From: Rhodeus uyekii
Lineage: Eukaryota; Chordata; Actinopteri; Cypriniformes; Acheilognathidae
NCBI GenBank assembly: GCA_037043235.1
Contig: JAWRVZ010000089.1
Span: 961,001-1,025,000 of the forward strand
Reading direction: 5' to 3'
Length of the DNA stretch: 64,000 nt
In this document: positions 13,081-27,035 of the stretch, one piece after another
Numbering within the stretch: the first letter of the stretch is position 1
Layout: each line of letters opens with the position of its first letter
Notes under the pieces: model-generated
Seen by the model: the letters and a program-made list of their open reading frames with translations, nothing else
Told to the model about the DNA's origin: nothing
Database searches by the model: none
Made by a program: the position numbers and the translations under genes

Positions 13081-13195
13081 GGGGCTCAGCAGTTTGCGAC
13101 TACATATAAATGGGGAAAACAATGATGGGAAGTGCAGCAGTAAAGTAGTGTCACTTTACTCAAGCCTAAACTTTCCCGTTAATGCAATTGTGGAG

Positions 13196-13541
13196 GACTG
13201 TAACACGCAAACCCGCAGCCAGCAGCGCCGCACTGATCGATCCGCATTGATCGTCCCTGACGAGCTGTTCCACTTTCCAGCCAATGCACGCGCGCCCGTC
13301 TGCGATTGGGAAGGAGCCCGAAACGGAGGAAAATTTCTGCCGCCCTGGCGGTGTCACTTCCCCACACTTCAGCTGGCCGCCTGCCAGACACACAGGACGC
13401 TCACAAGAGGTGGAGTGGACTCGAAGCGACGAAGAGGAGCGACCGGACGGACGGACAAATGGACCCTCACCAAAATGGCTCTTCGATCACAGAAAGTCAT
13501 CAAACACAGACAAACACGACGATTACGGTAACGAGCCTTTA
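13196..13541 (+). promoter_or_regulatory. CpG-rich stretch, candidate cxxc5 promoter and distal first exon
   Basis: The segment is sharply GC- and CpG-rich against AT-rich flanks. It contains CCAAT (ccaatgcacgcg) and inverted CCAAT (gattggg) motifs near 13280 and 13306. It ends at a possible donor, attacg|gtaacg, near 13529. Such DNA upstream of cxxc5 on the same strand is a natural candidate for a promoter with an untranslated exon. A short frame starting MDPHQNGSS lies just before the donor. Inferred from composition and position. Confidence 0.4.
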
Positions 13542-14279
13542 GTCCCTTTCTGGTCCAAACAAAGATGAATGACTCTTCAAGGGAAACTGAAATGAGTGTG
13601 ATTTATGGGACTATTATATATGTTAATAAATTGCATTGATGTTTATTAATTATAAGCAATACTCAATTTAAAAATATCATAAACAATAATAGCAAATAGC
13701 ATGCATTATTAATCTCTTTAATAAATATAATTGAATACTATTTAAATTTTATAGGAGTAAACATTCATTATTTTATAATTAATAAATATTAATGCAATGT
13801 GCTTTTAATAGGTGTTTATATTATTTAGATTAATTATTTTATAAATTAGAAATCTTGAAATATAAATAATATAAGCAACAACAATAAAATACATTCATCT
13901 AATTAATAAAAGCATATGATAAATAATATATTTAATGTATGCATGAGTTATTAATACTATTACAAATTCATTTAATATTCAAATGCATCATAAACAATAG
14001 CAATACACGTTACGAAGAATTGTTTTTTTTATTATTATTATTATTATTACAATTTGCATTTCTTTCTCATTACCAGAGCAGGTTATATTTTTTCAGATTG
14101 CTCGCGAACCGTGTTTTGCATATTAAAAATATCAATCAGCACCAAGTTCCTGGAAAGCGTGCACGTGCAAAAGTTCTGATATAATAAATCAATCACGAGT
14201 GCAGCCAACAGCCATTAAGAACGGAGTCAACAATGGGCTGAGTGTCCAGCCCTCTCAAAACTAAACTTCATTCATTATT
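13542..14279. other. AT-rich spacer with (ATT)n
   Basis: Very AT-rich, with recurrent 'aataaatata' and 'attaataa' words and a (TTA)n microsatellite at about 14030-14049. Nothing gene-like is seen. Confidence 0.6.
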
Positions 14280-14930
14280 CCTCTCTCATATGCGCCCCTC
14301 GATCTCTCTCGCGCGCACCCACACCTCTTTAAGGTTATTTATTTTGTCCCCGACAGGAAAGTCCACTTCGGTTTTTGTGTGAAGCTCCAAAAATCTATGA
14401 AATGTGTTTGCATGTTCTTCTCCGGGCGCGAGGATGTGGAGGTGGGATAGAGAGACGCGAGAGGCTGGAGGAGCGCACGCGCTCGCTCTCGGACAAAGTG
14501 CGTTCTGCGTGTATCTGCCGGTGTTTGGGGCTTATTGAAGGGAACGGCGAGAATAATTCAGTCCGGGTGAGCATCTGCTTTCGTTTGGCTCTTCTACCTT
14601 GTATTCTCTCTCTCTCCCTCTCTTTTATATAAATCTCCGCAGCGCGCGAGAGCACCGGACCGCTCGGACAGTCGGAACGCTCCCCTCGGCTCACGAGCGA
14701 GGCGAACGAAAAGACGCCCGTGCTCGCGAATATGCAGATACCCTGTATTTATCAAAGGGAGGGCGATGAGACTTTGTTGAGGACTGTTCAAAGTTACAAT
14801 GACATCCAGCCAAGACGAATAAGTTGGCTCTGAAATAACAAGGGAATGCGCTTAACCAACGCGACGTGTTGGCGCATACCGCGCGCTGTCACCATAGACA
14901 CATCCGTCGAGATGAGACAAAAGGGATTTT
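14280..14930 (+). promoter_or_regulatory. cxxc5: CpG island, likely cxxc5 promoter region with untranslated first exon(s)
   Basis: CpG density is high throughout (cgcgcgca, ggcgcgagg, gcgcacgcgctcgctctcgg). A good donor, gtccgg|gtgagc at 14566/14567, could end a 5' untranslated exon. That exon would splice to the acceptor at 18077/18078 before the cxxc5 start codon. CXXC5 genes have untranslated 5' exons under CpG islands, so this fits. The transcription start site cannot be read from sequence alone. Confidence 0.5.
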
Positions 14931-17900
14931 GTTTTACTTTCTAAATGATCGGCGTTCGTTTCCCCCGCTTGCTTGACAATTCGCCCATATGCATTAGATG
15001 CATCGGTGCAACTTTGCCACGCGTAAGCAAATAAGCGCAGGGAAGAGTTGAATTTACGGCTATTTGTTTGTTGTTTGCTTGTAGGGATGACCCTGTAAAC
15101 ACACTCTTGTGACATTTTCTCTTTTTATTGGCTGTCTGGATTAATAATATGTGGGATATACCGAGCGAGCATGTCTGAATCATTCACAATTCCTCTTGGA
15201 GAGACGAGCGTAAGTATGAATGCACGATAAATGTGCTGTTTATTATTAATCCATTATGAGTTGCATGCAAACTTTTTGCGCACGGTGCCTACAGCATTTG
15301 CATTTTAATGATTGAAATGAGCTTTGGTGAATATCTGCATGGTCTGTTGCTGGGATCGATCCGGTAAGGGTTTAATTGAGGTGATTGTTTGACAGAACAT
15401 GTAGATCTTGATAGGCAGGTCATCTTGTTTAGACACAGTTGGGTTATTTGTGCAGGTTTGGCTATTGTTCCCTGGTGATGTCCAGATCTCTCTACGTCGC
15501 GCTATTGTCCCTCTGGCTCGCCGCAATACTGGACACAGCAATTTCCAAGTGCATGCAAGCCTCATATGTGTTTGACATGTATTGCATTGCTGAGTGGGCA
15601 TTCAAACTGTTGCTAGGAACTTATTTATCTGTAAGCCAGATCAATCATTTACTAGATGCAGCTTTTGTCCTGGTTTACCTGCCGATGAGGGGTACCTGTC
15701 TCCAGTAAGTTTTCATTCCCATCGTGAGTCTTTGATGTCGTTGCCATGTAATCGTAATTGGTATCACCATCTGTTTTGATGAGGAATAGAGCGTATTGTA
15801 AAAATGTTTGGGCCGGTATAGTAAATGTGTCACATGGTTTTAATCAAGGGAAACATACTGTTCAGTATGACCAAATCAACCGGAATACATGAGGTTTCAC
15901 TAATTAGTGCTTTTTTATTTTATAGCTCATTTAGAAATAGCCTTCTGTACGTGTGCACTTTTACAGCTCATTATGTACGGTAAATATGTAGGAATGACCG
16001 GGGCTAGTTGTCACAAACGTTACTATGTTGAGTAGGTTCATTATTGAAAGTGATTTTCTTTATAGTGTTGATTACATTAAAGGCTAATGATGTTTCACTA
16101 AGAAATACAGTTCATTTAATGCATGTTGACCTTCCGTGACAGCATTGTCACAATTAAATCTGTATTTAATTGCAAAATCCAAACAGTAAAACAGTTCTGA
16201 AACACAAAACAATTCTTGAAACATTCAATGGAAACACATAATAGTATAAAACTATTATTTCAACCAACATGACTATCATTTATACCATTTAAAACATGTG
16301 ACAACTTGCCCCAACCAGATTTTTGGTTAAAATACTCTTCTTTTGAAAAGAATTCAAAATCTTATAGTAAAGACAACTTCCCTATTTGACAACTAACAAG
16401 CCCCAGTCTCTCTCATGTGTGTATATATGAAATATACATGCACATTCTTTCATTCATGCATGTTTGTATGAATGAATGGCCAATTACATCATCTTCAAAG
16501 ACAATCACTCACAACCGTAAGCAATTTTTTTCTTCTAATTATTACCAATAGCATGCTGTACGGAGGCCTGGCAATTAATTGAAATGTTAAGTCCTTGACG
16601 AGCGGGCATACGTGCGTCAGTGCGGCTGAGCTTGCACCTAGACATCCTGATTTCACTGTCGGCTCACCCCAGGGGCTTTGCGCTTGAGCTCACGATTCCG
16701 GTTTCGTGATAGAACAGACCGCCTGTGGACCCTGATAGACGTCTCTCACTGAAGAGGAATTGCTGTCACAAGGAACGGGCTTCCGCACGTAAAGGTTATG
16801 AAATATAACAATTTAACAGACTCAAACCGTCCAATTCAATATCCACACAAAATCTTCTTTTTTTTGAACTTCACAGGGAGTTTCAGTTCCTTGGAAGCAC
16901 GGCGAACAACTTGTAATTGCCACTAAAGCAGATATCTAGGACAGATATTATAAATGTTGGCAGAGGAATCAAAACGGGTCAGATGAGGCCAGTACAAGCA
17001 GTAGATTGTTTGTCACAGTGAACTTTTGCCTGTTTCGGCAGTCCAAACAATAAGCGAATTAAAATGGTATATGCTTATACGCATTGTTATTTTAAAGAGT
17101 TATAATTCATCACTTCATTAAATTGGTGTGATGATGTGCTGCAAGGAATCACATAGTTATTTTTATTTTTTTTTGCGCTTGACAGGAGTGAAACTGACGT
17201 TCAAAAGTTTGGAATAATTAAGATGTTTTGATAGATGTCTCCTATGTTCACCAAGGCTGCATTTATATGATCAAAAATACAGTAAAAACAGTAATGGTTA
17301 TTTTAAATTAAAATATTAGTCCACAATGTTTTATGTTTTAATATATTTTTAAATGTCATGTATTCCTGTGATCAAAGTTGTATTTTTAGCATCATTCCTC
17401 CAGTCTTCAGTGTCACATGATCTTTACAAATCATTCTAATAAACATTTATTATTATTATCAATGTTGAAAACAGTTGTGCTGCTTAATATTTTTGTGAAA
17501 ACTGTGATGCTCTACCATTCAAAAGTTTGGGGTAAGACTGATCTTAAAAACACATGAAACTGACCAAAAGTGACCGCTATGACATTTATAATGTTACAAA
17601 AGACTTTCTTTTCTTTAAAAAAAAAAAGCTGGTCTTTTTTAAATCAAAGTATTCTGAAAGAATGTCCACAAGAATGAATGAATTCCAAAGAATGTTTGTG
17701 GTGTCTACAAAAATATGAAACAGTTCCCAACACTGATAAAAAGAACCATTATTAATAATTAAGCACCAAATCAGAATGATTTGTAAAGGATCATGTGACA
17801 CTGAAGACTGGAGTAATGATGCTGAAAATCCAGCTTTGATCACAGGAATAAATTAAATTCTAAAATTGATTAAAACGGAAAACAGTTACTTTAGATTGAA

Positions 17901-18077
17901 ATAATATTACAGTTTTTTCTGTAGATTTAGATTGAATAAATGCAGCCTTAATGAGCATATGAGTCTCCTTCAGAAAAATGGTTATTTCGAACTTGTCTAG
18001 TAGTGTGACACTCGTCCTCTCTCGTTGAACCATCCTTGCTTTAACCTCTCTGTGTATCTTCTACCTTTCTTTTCTAG
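14931..18077 (+). other. cxxc5: Probable cxxc5 5' intron
   Basis: Non-coding DNA between the CpG island and a strong acceptor (ctttcttttctag, ending 18077). It includes an unusually GC-rich non-repetitive block at 16590-16800 and the composite repeat at 17199-17970. The intron assignment depends on the promoter call. Confidence 0.45.
17199..17970. mobile_element. Composite of two 'ttcaaaagtttgg' repeat units in inverted arrangement
   Basis: Unit one starts gttcaaaagtttgg (17199) and runs through 'accaaggctgcatttat', 'cctgtgatcaaag' and 'ccagtcttcagtgtcacatg'. Unit two starts cattcaaaagtttgg (17517). It contains the reverse complement of the same parts (catgtgacactgaagactgg, then 'tgatcacagg', then 'aataaatgcagcctta'). 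This is a very common cyprinid DNA-repeat family. The paired copies form a long inverted repeat. Confidence 0.7.
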
Positions 18078-18266
18078 GATTCTCAGGCCTCAGCGAATGG
18101 ATGTGTAAGATGTTCATGAGGCTCGACTAGTGTGGACGGCTCATTCTCCAGCTGTGCGTGCGTCAATCTCGCTTTGGCTTCGGTCTTCAGAGGAACGTTG
18201 CAACTCTATCCCCCCTTCATCCAAAGCTCCCTCATCTCCCTCTCCCTCCCCCTCACGCTGTGGCCC
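18078..18266 (+). other. cxxc5: cxxc5 5' UTR part of the main exon
   Basis: The exon probably begins after ttttctag (18077). The frame upstream of the ATG at 18267 is open back to 18132 but holds no in-frame ATG, so this part is untranslated unless a non-ATG start is used. A pyrimidine-rich run (ctccctctccctccccctc) sits just before the start codon. Confidence 0.6.
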
Positions 18267-19091
18267 ATGTCTGCCAGCGGAGGGTCCATGGAGGGAAGTC
18301 GAGCCGTCGAGGACGAGGAGGCGCAGGACAGCTGCTGCGGGGATGAAGACACGTCCCCGGTGGTGGAACGGAGAAACCGCAGCGGCATCATCAGCGCTCC
18401 GCTCAGCAAAAGCCTGAAGCGCTCACGGGCTCTCTCGCAGTACATCGCGACCTGCTCGGCCGCTGCTGTCGCCAGTGTCGCAAACGCTAACAGACTCGCT
18501 CAGAGCTCCATGGTGGCGACGGGTGTCAAAACTCACCCTACGGCCAGCCAGCACAGGTCACAAGTCGGTTATGCCAAACTGGACCGGGGCGCGTTAGTGT
18601 CCGGTCTCCTGGACTCTCCGAGCGGCCTGCATCTCGCCCAGGCCGCTGAGCTCCTGCGGCGGGCGGGAATGCTGCTTCCGGTCAGCGACCCTTCCAATGT
18701 CAGCGTGGGAGGGGACATGGAGGCGGTTTCGGCTTCTGATTCGCTGGCCAGCGTGATGGACTTCCCATTGCTCGGCAATGGTGGAGTGGGCAGCAGCTTT
18801 CCGTATCACCCGGGGCTCTTCATAATGACACCGGCGGGAGTGTTCCTCGCCGACGGGGCGCTTTCTCACGTGACCGGCGCGTCGGAACACCAGCAGACGC
18901 AGAGCGAGATTTCGTCAGCCATCAGCGCTAACGGGAAGAAAAAGCGGAAGCGCTGTGGCCTGTGTCCTCCCTGCCGGCGCAGGATTAACTGCGAACAGTG
19001 CAGCAGCTGCCGCAACCGGAAGACCGGCCATCAGATCTGCAAGTTCCGCAAGTGCGAAGAGCTCAAAAAGAAACCTGCTGGCGGGCTGGAG
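18267..19091 (+). CDS. cxxc5: cxxc5 main coding exon
   Basis: 275 codons from the first in-frame ATG to CTG GAG|gtaaga at 19091/19092. The open frame continues a few codons past the donor (VRW, then TGA). The true end is the splice site, because the conserved C terminus is found downstream in phase. The exon is CpG-rich, as is common for this gene. Confidence 0.95.
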
Positions 19092-19642
19092 GTAAGATGG
19101 TGAGCAATGTATAGTAAATTCATACAAATTCTGACTGCAGCTAGCATCACCTGCATGGGCAGCACAGCATCCTGCTTTGGAGCGCATGTGCTAAATCACT
19201 GACACGTTGATCTGTGATGCTCACGCAGGTGTTGCAAGTTTGTGTGGTTTTCGTAATTTCTTGATTCTCTCCCCTCATCACCTGTTCTCTTTCTGTTCTC
19301 TGTACAATCCCTGAGAATAAAAGTGGCACAAAGTCGAAAATAAAAGTCATGAAATACTAGCAGAACACATTTATATTATATATTTATATATTTATATTTA
19401 TATGTAAATAATTAGTGAAATTTATCTTGCATAAATGACTGATTTCAGTTCAGTGCGATAATTTACATCAAAATGGATTTTACCACAATTTACCAAAATG
19501 GAAGTTCATGTTTAAAAGAAATAAAACTAATTCATGTAATAAATATTGACCTCTGACACATAAAGTAATTTTTAAAAGTTTTAGTCGCAAATCATCATAT
19601 TCATGTGAGACTGAAGACTATCATCACAGAAATAAATTACAC

Positions 19643-19724
<82 letters not shown>

Positions 19725-22700
19725 TGCTTTTGATTAAATAAATGCAGCCTTGAGCATAAGTGGCTTCTTTAAAAAACATAAAAAATATTACTGACCTCAG
19801 ACTTTTGAGCATCTCAGTAAAAAATCTGGAACTTACACTAAAGACGTCATCTCACACTTGTATACAGCGTCATTACTATAATGACCCCATATAACACCAC
19901 AATAATATAAAGGCTTTGAACTTCTAAGGAAATATTGATGAATTGTGATTTTACTTCATTTAATTCATCTTCATATGTAATTCATGAAGTAAAATGTTTA
20001 ATCGATTGACAGCCCTAGTTTTTACAAACAGTCTGCCAAGAAATGAATGCTGCTTATGTTTTATATGTGTTTGCATATGAAATTTACTCATCCTGACAAA
20101 TGGCAAGCTGAATGTATTTTCCCATCTCTCAGGCAGCGTAACTCGAGATGTTTTTGCCTTGTTTACAGGCAGGTTCAGGTGTGGGAGTCTATGCTGATGT
20201 AAGCTAGTTAGGGTCTAACTTTGAGAGATTGGGAAGATTAATCTAGTTGGTTACTTTTTTTTCCTTTCCTTGCAAGGAAAGTGTTAAGGCATCGTAATGT
20301 TCCACAGGTAAGGTTCCCCTTCACTGCCCACTATGATGAGACAGTTCAGAGTTTCAGCTATCACATTTAATGAATTTGAATGAATGCAATGAATATAAAA
20401 TGTTGAAATAACACCATGCTCCGACCAAGCGCAACACACAAGTTTCTAGTGTTTTGTCCTTATTGAAGGTACGGGAAGAGACTGAATGTGGGACTTTGGA
20501 CCTATGAGGTTTCAGCGTGGGCGGGGCTATCCGACACACAAGACAGCAGCATATGGCGCATTCAAGTCATGCAGGAAAGATCGTATTTATGAGCTAAGCG
20601 CACATGAACACCACCACAAAGTCGGAATTACCAGTGGGAAAATTGTAGGATTTTCATTAAGGCCAGAATTTCCAAGTTGGGGGCGTGTCAGTGAGACAAC
20701 TAGCAGTTTCTATATACAGTACATGGTAAATATGTTCAAATTAGTGATTTTTATTTTATTTTATTACATTCATACATTTTTTAAAATTAATTTACAGTTA
20801 AACAATCTGTCATGTATAAAATACTACAGTATTGTATAATTACAACAAAAGTATATACAGTAATACCTAGAGATACAAGCGTCTCTACATACGAGCATTC
20901 CAAGATATGAGCAAGATTTTTGCATCTAGATACGAGTAAATATTCGAGATATGAGCACGCGTACTGACACCGATGCCGTCGCACGATCACTTCAGGTGTT
21001 CGCTGACCTCTGTACACGTCGCCCTACGAGTAGCTGATTTTCTCTCTATTTTGTTTATTATTCTTCATAATAGCAACGAGTTCTAAGAAAGGGAGTGGTA
21101 AGGATGGTAGTGAGAAGAAGAAATGCATGATGAGCATGGAAATGAAGCATGAAATTGTGGATAAATGAGCCTGGTGCTTGTGTGAGTGATCTAGCACACA
21201 GTAGCATCAGGAGGAACTGAGGAGTTGATCGAGCTGCAGACGATGAACATACGCAGGTGTTGCAAGAGCTCAGCAGTGGCGAGGAGGAGGAGGGGGAACC
21301 GGAGGAAAACATTTCTACAACTGAAATTAAGGAAGTGATGGCTATGTGGGAGAAGGTTTTTAAAGGGAGGCAGAAACCAATCCCCCCCGATTGGTATTTT
21401 GTTAACAGGTCTGCGCCAAGTGAAAGTGAAGGTAGTCGGGTGAAAAAAGGTAAGAAAAGTTACGAAAACAAATCGAAAAAAGCTAAACAATAATATAGAA
21501 AAGTTAAAGAAAATACGTAAGCTAAGTTCAGTTATATTAATTTAAGTTCACGCAAGTTATGTAGTGTTCGTGTAAGGTGCGATACGAAATCAAGTGTCTG
21601 CGTACCAACCCCCTTCCTCCCTCCTACTGTCTGTAAAAACTTAAATAAAACCACATTTTATTTGATATCACACGAATCCTTATACTGTATACATGTACTA
21701 TAATTGTCTGTGTGTGTCTAAAGCAATAAAAAACATGTTTTTTCCCGTTGTTACGGATCTGGAACATATTAATTTGTTTTCTGTTATTTCTTATGGGAAA
21801 ACATGATTCTAGATACGAGCAATTCGAGTTACGAGCTCCGGCCTGGAACGGATTATGCTCGTATCTCGAGGTATTACTGTATATAGTGTATATAATATCG
21901 CACTCAAGCACTCAACATCCTAACTCGAACATCTCTGGTGTTCTTGAATGCACCGATACTCTTATCTTTATATATATTTGCAGAAATTGTAAGATTAGTT
22001 CAGCCAGTGGTTACGTTTGGAAATGGAAAACTATACTGCATACTGAATTCTGTGTGTGCACTGTAAAGTACGTACTATTCTTTCAAAAAATAGTAAGTGA
22101 AACAATAGACATTATATTACAATAAACTGTAGACTGTTCAAACAGTGTTGTGCTAAATTGTTGTCATGTGACCTAATCACATCACATATAATTATATGGA
22201 AATAAAATTATATGGAAATAAAAGGGTAATTTTGTCTTTCTTATTCAAATTTGCTTAAAAAAAAACTAAATTAAAGGCCATCGCAACTCCTTGTAAATCC
22301 TATATGCAGGTGTGCAAAAATAAACTAGCGAAATCCAGCATGTTGCTGTATCTTATTTTAATCCATGAAGGTCATGTGACTGAAACTTATCAAAATAAGA
22401 TTTGCAAGCTATAGCAATGTACGGAATTCGTCAATTTTTATTAGATTATTTGTTAGATTATAAACATGCATCACAGTCGAAATGGAATATCACATCAAGT
22501 ACAATGCATTGTGGGGCATAATAGATCTGGTAAATGTAGTAGGTCATCCAGGTATTTTAGAAAGTTTGCATAGAGTCCACATAGTATTTAGTGTAGCGAG
22601 TGAGTGGTAGCATGCTAATCCAAATGAATGGCTCCGCCCACAGAGAAATCTCATTGGCCCAAAATCGTGCTCCATACAGCTGTATGTAAAACATTAAATA

Positions 22701-25700
22701 AGTTCTGTTTTCTTTGCATTAATCTGTGGTCACATTAAGAAATTTTGCTTGCTAAAAAAGGTTTATTGTCAATAGTGTAGCGACGTATAAAACGGTTCAT
22801 ACAGAAGCCACTTTCACACCAAGCAGCTTTCTGTTGGTCAGCATGGCCTGCAAAATCTCTGTGGGCAAATGTTTCGTCCCTCACACAAAAATCCAGATCG
22901 CTTATAAATCCATTGAAATGATTGGATTTCATTGTGTATTTTTACTTTTACTGTACACATTCTGCTTTTTGTACATGCTGGTTTTTTTTGTTTGGTTGCT
23001 TTTTTTTTGTAGCATGGCCACAGTTTTTATTTGTGGATATGAGTTTGTTTTCATGCATGTTTGTGTCCACGCATATGCATGTGTGCGTCTCTGTGTGTGT
23101 GGCAGCCTCATATGGTCCATCTGGCCTTTGCGTCTGTCATCTGGAGCGCCAGGTGTCAATGTGTCCCAGAACCCCTCTCTTTCTCGTCCTCCAGAGGCCT
23201 TGAACCGCATGTGTGTGTCTGTTTGTGTGTACAACCTTGCAGGAAGAGGCAAACACAGCCCCTGCGAATGTCATTATGGACTTTGTGTGTGTAAGAGGGA
23301 TTTTGTTTGTGTGTGTATTGACCACTGACCAGCCCGGGTTCTTTGAGAATTACAGCAGTGAGGAGGTAGAAATTGAGGTGTTGGTGTGTGCTGGAGTTTA
23401 GAGGACTCGGTTTGTGTGTGTGTGTTTGTGTTTATATGCGTCTCTATGAAGTCTAAGGCCCAAAATACACTTGATGCAAGTATGTGAATGCAAACGCTTC
23501 TAGCTATGTTTTCACACATTGTACTATTTCTAATCTATAATGCAACACAAATATGTTGCCACAAGGAGTTCTATAGTGAGAATTTGCATAAAGTGTCTTT
23601 TGTCTTTCGGGTTCCAACAGTTTTAATATAATCTTGCTAAGCACTTTAAAATTAGTTCAACTGTCAATATTTTTTAAATTATGTGTTTAAATTTATGTGA
23701 TTCACACAGAATATGTGTTTGTATTTAAAATCATGAGAAGCAGGGCAGTAGGGGAAGAAACGTGAGGTCTAGAGATGCACTTATTAGGGTTTAACTTGAG
23801 CACCAAATTTTTAGATAACCGTGTCATGTGCGAGATGCAGGAAAAGATGGTTAAACGCATCTCTCTAGTGCATGTTTACATAGAAAAACAATGGACAACC
23901 AGCATTGTGTGGTATGCAAAAATGTATAGTCAATTAACATGTTTACAGATAGATAACACTTAAAGGTAGGGTAGGCAATTTCCAGAGTGGCTAGCATTAG
24001 CATGCTAGCTTTGAAAGCATAAGATCCCGCCCCCCTTCAGAGCCTCTCCAAAGCCACGCCTCCTTCGAAACACATGAACAGGCAAAAAGCGTCAGCGTTA
24101 AACCACCTCATTTCTAAAAGCACACAACATTACAATAATAGTCATGAGACATAATCATCTTAAAGAGCACTGATGTGTGTGATTTTAAACAAATACATTC
24201 GTGTCACAAACTGCTCTGAGTGTATTGTCACAGGTTTCCATCATAATTACAGTAGTTATGGCGTGAGCACTGCATAAGCTTGTTTATTATTGGTTGTTCG
24301 GTGACATCTAACTCTGCATGGCATGAAACGCACATATGACGTGTGATGTCTGCGAGAGCAGGTGAGTGGAGGTATGGGAACACATACATTGTCAGGCTGG
24401 AGGATATCGTATCATTCCATTCAGACCAAATTCACTTATTAGACTAATATTTGATGGTCCTACGACTTCCAAAAATAATAGATATACATATAAATACATT
24501 TAGACATACAGTAATCCCTCGCCACTTCACGGTTCAAGTTTCGTGGATTTTTTTTTTTTAATTATAGAAAAATAAAAATTAAAAAATACTGCCATATCTC
24601 CAGCCGTATTGCGGAAAGCAGCGTTGTTTTATCGTGATGCGAGAGAGAAACGGTTTCCCAGGATGCCAGACAAAGAGAGAAACTCTCTCAGAGGCTTTGT
24701 ACACGCCCACGGCACTCAGACAAGACACGTGATTGGTTCCCGGCGCGAGATCGACCAATGAGACCACGAGTGGATGTATCCCGTGAGCTGACTGGCTGAT
24801 CCTACTTCGCGGATTTTCACCTATCGCGGGGGTTCCGGTTCACATTAACTGTGATAAACGAGGGATCACTGTATTAACTTAGTCATTGCTTTCAGGATGT
24901 GAAGAGACTTTCAACCAGCATAACAAAAAACATTTCTGGATCAAATCATCTAACCTGCGTTTAAAATGTGATTCACAGAGATCGCGTGATGCTAGTTGTT
25001 GCACTAGTTGCCCTAATGAACGTTACTTTACATGATGACACAGAATCAGTGATTTAGTTCTAAAAATAAATATTTTGGAGGAAACGAATGCGTATTATAA
25101 GTTGGACGAGTGCATAATGCATCATTTAAAAGATAAAAAATAAATGTCTTATTATGTTAGGTTGTTTTGTCGAGTTTCTATTGTCTTGATAGTGATTTGT
25201 GCTTGTTGTGTGTGTGTGTGTGTGTTTTTAAATGTTTCTCAGTGTGTTTTTTAAAATGTTTTAGGCATATATTGATGGTGTGTTTGCGTATATTACTGTG
25301 TGTGTTTGTGTGCTTTTATTGACAGTGGGGTTGGTCTGGTTGAATTCAGCATAGAGGACTTATGGAGTTTAAAGAGCCTTTATTGACAGGTCACAGTCAG
25401 TGGTGTGGGGGTCTATTGACTTCTTGATGTGCGTATATGTGTGTGTGTTTGGGATGGATAGATGTGTTTTTATATGTAGAGCCTTTTATGTGTTCTGAGC
25501 CAGCTTAGACGTGTGTGTTTTGTCCAAATCCCATTCGATTTCTGGCCATTGATCTTACCTTGCATGTCATTGCTTGCATCTTTTGTTGATGTGCGTTTAT
25601 TGCATGATGACACATCTCACTCCATCTGTGCGGTGACCGGCATCTCGGAAAGTCCCTGATAGCTGGAAGTAGGAGGTAGAGTGGGCGGGGCTTCAGACAT

Positions 25701-26996
25701 TGCTCGACAGGCTCCACCCCTTTCCTCTAGACTAGAGGAATCTCAGTCTCACAGCCAGGCGACTAAAGTATTTTAGGAACAACGTGTGTGTTGGTGTCTG
25801 TGAATATGTGTGTGAGAGGCAAAGACAGGCTGACAGACATTATATATACAGCGTATATAAGTACCTGCTTATATTTACATACATTTTCTCATTGGACCTT
25901 TCTTTAGTGGTGTATGATAAGGCAAGTATCAAGTAAATTCAAGTCAGCTTAATTTACATAGCGCTTTATACAATACAGAATGTTTCAAAGCAGTGATAAA
26001 CAGAAAATAGTTCAGTGTTGAGTGTTCTGTTCCGTTGTAAAGACCATCTATTATTAAATGTATTAATTTCATCAATAAAGCAGTTCTGCAAAAAATTATG
26101 CAATCATCCTAATAGTAATATCACTGTTACTATTGCTCATACTGTTTTGTGCTACAGACATTACTGATACGTCAAATCAAGAGACTTGTAGAGAGCTTGC
26201 AACCAGCCTGAACACCCTAGCAACCACATAACTACAGGCACTTAAAAAGAGGTACTCCATAGCAACTGCATAGAAACGCCTTGGCAACCAGCCACAAAAC
26301 ATTAGCATTGTGGCAATGTCTTCTGCACAAACACCACTCACATTTTTATTTAAAAAAAATGTCTCCTGTATGATTATTAGAGACAGACCAATAAATGGTT
26401 TTACCGGATTTTTTTTAACTGGTTATTTTCTCTAGTATTGGGTCTGCGGGTAAATTTTCACAATTTAGTCGGTTCCAAAGAAAAGATCCAAATAATAAGT
26501 TGCAATAATAATAATAAAGGTTATTATTATCATTTTTATTTGTTATCAATAAAATGGCTTTTGTAGTGTAACAATTACAATGATAATTAGAAATATCTTA
26601 AAATAATATCAATCATTTGTGTTGTATTTTTATAGGCCAATTATGATTTACTTATTAGAATATAATAACTATTCAAATTAATATTACATTTTTATAGTTT
26701 AATGATCATTTAATTATTGTAAAACATCTTAAATAAAGAATACATTTATTACAATAATATAATATAATTTATTCTCAAAAGTAAAATTATAATTTAGTTA
26801 TGGAAATAAAAATCGAAGTCAGTTCTGCTATATCAGCCCAAAAAATAAATAAAAAAACTATATTGTCTATCTCTAGTGTTTATTGTGCCCTTGATCTTCT
26901 ATTTTTACTTTTATTCCTGTGTATTTGTGTATGTTTATGTGTTTGTGTCAGAGATGATTGGTTAAAAAAAATAACCTTTGCAATTTATCTGGTGAG

Positions 26997-27035
<39 letters not shown>

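Noticed and set aside
13094..13568. Longer open frames on both strands in the CpG-rich stretch
   Set aside because: High GC content lowers stop frequency. Only the short MDPHQ frame near a donor was kept, as a low-certainty finding.
18130..19187. Other open frames overlapping cxxc5
   Set aside because: They are shadows of the CpG-rich cxxc5 exon in other frames and lack any family match.
22834..23328. 164-codon open frame rich in C, V and F
   Set aside because: Produced by GT-rich intronic DNA of cxxc5. No conserved motif.
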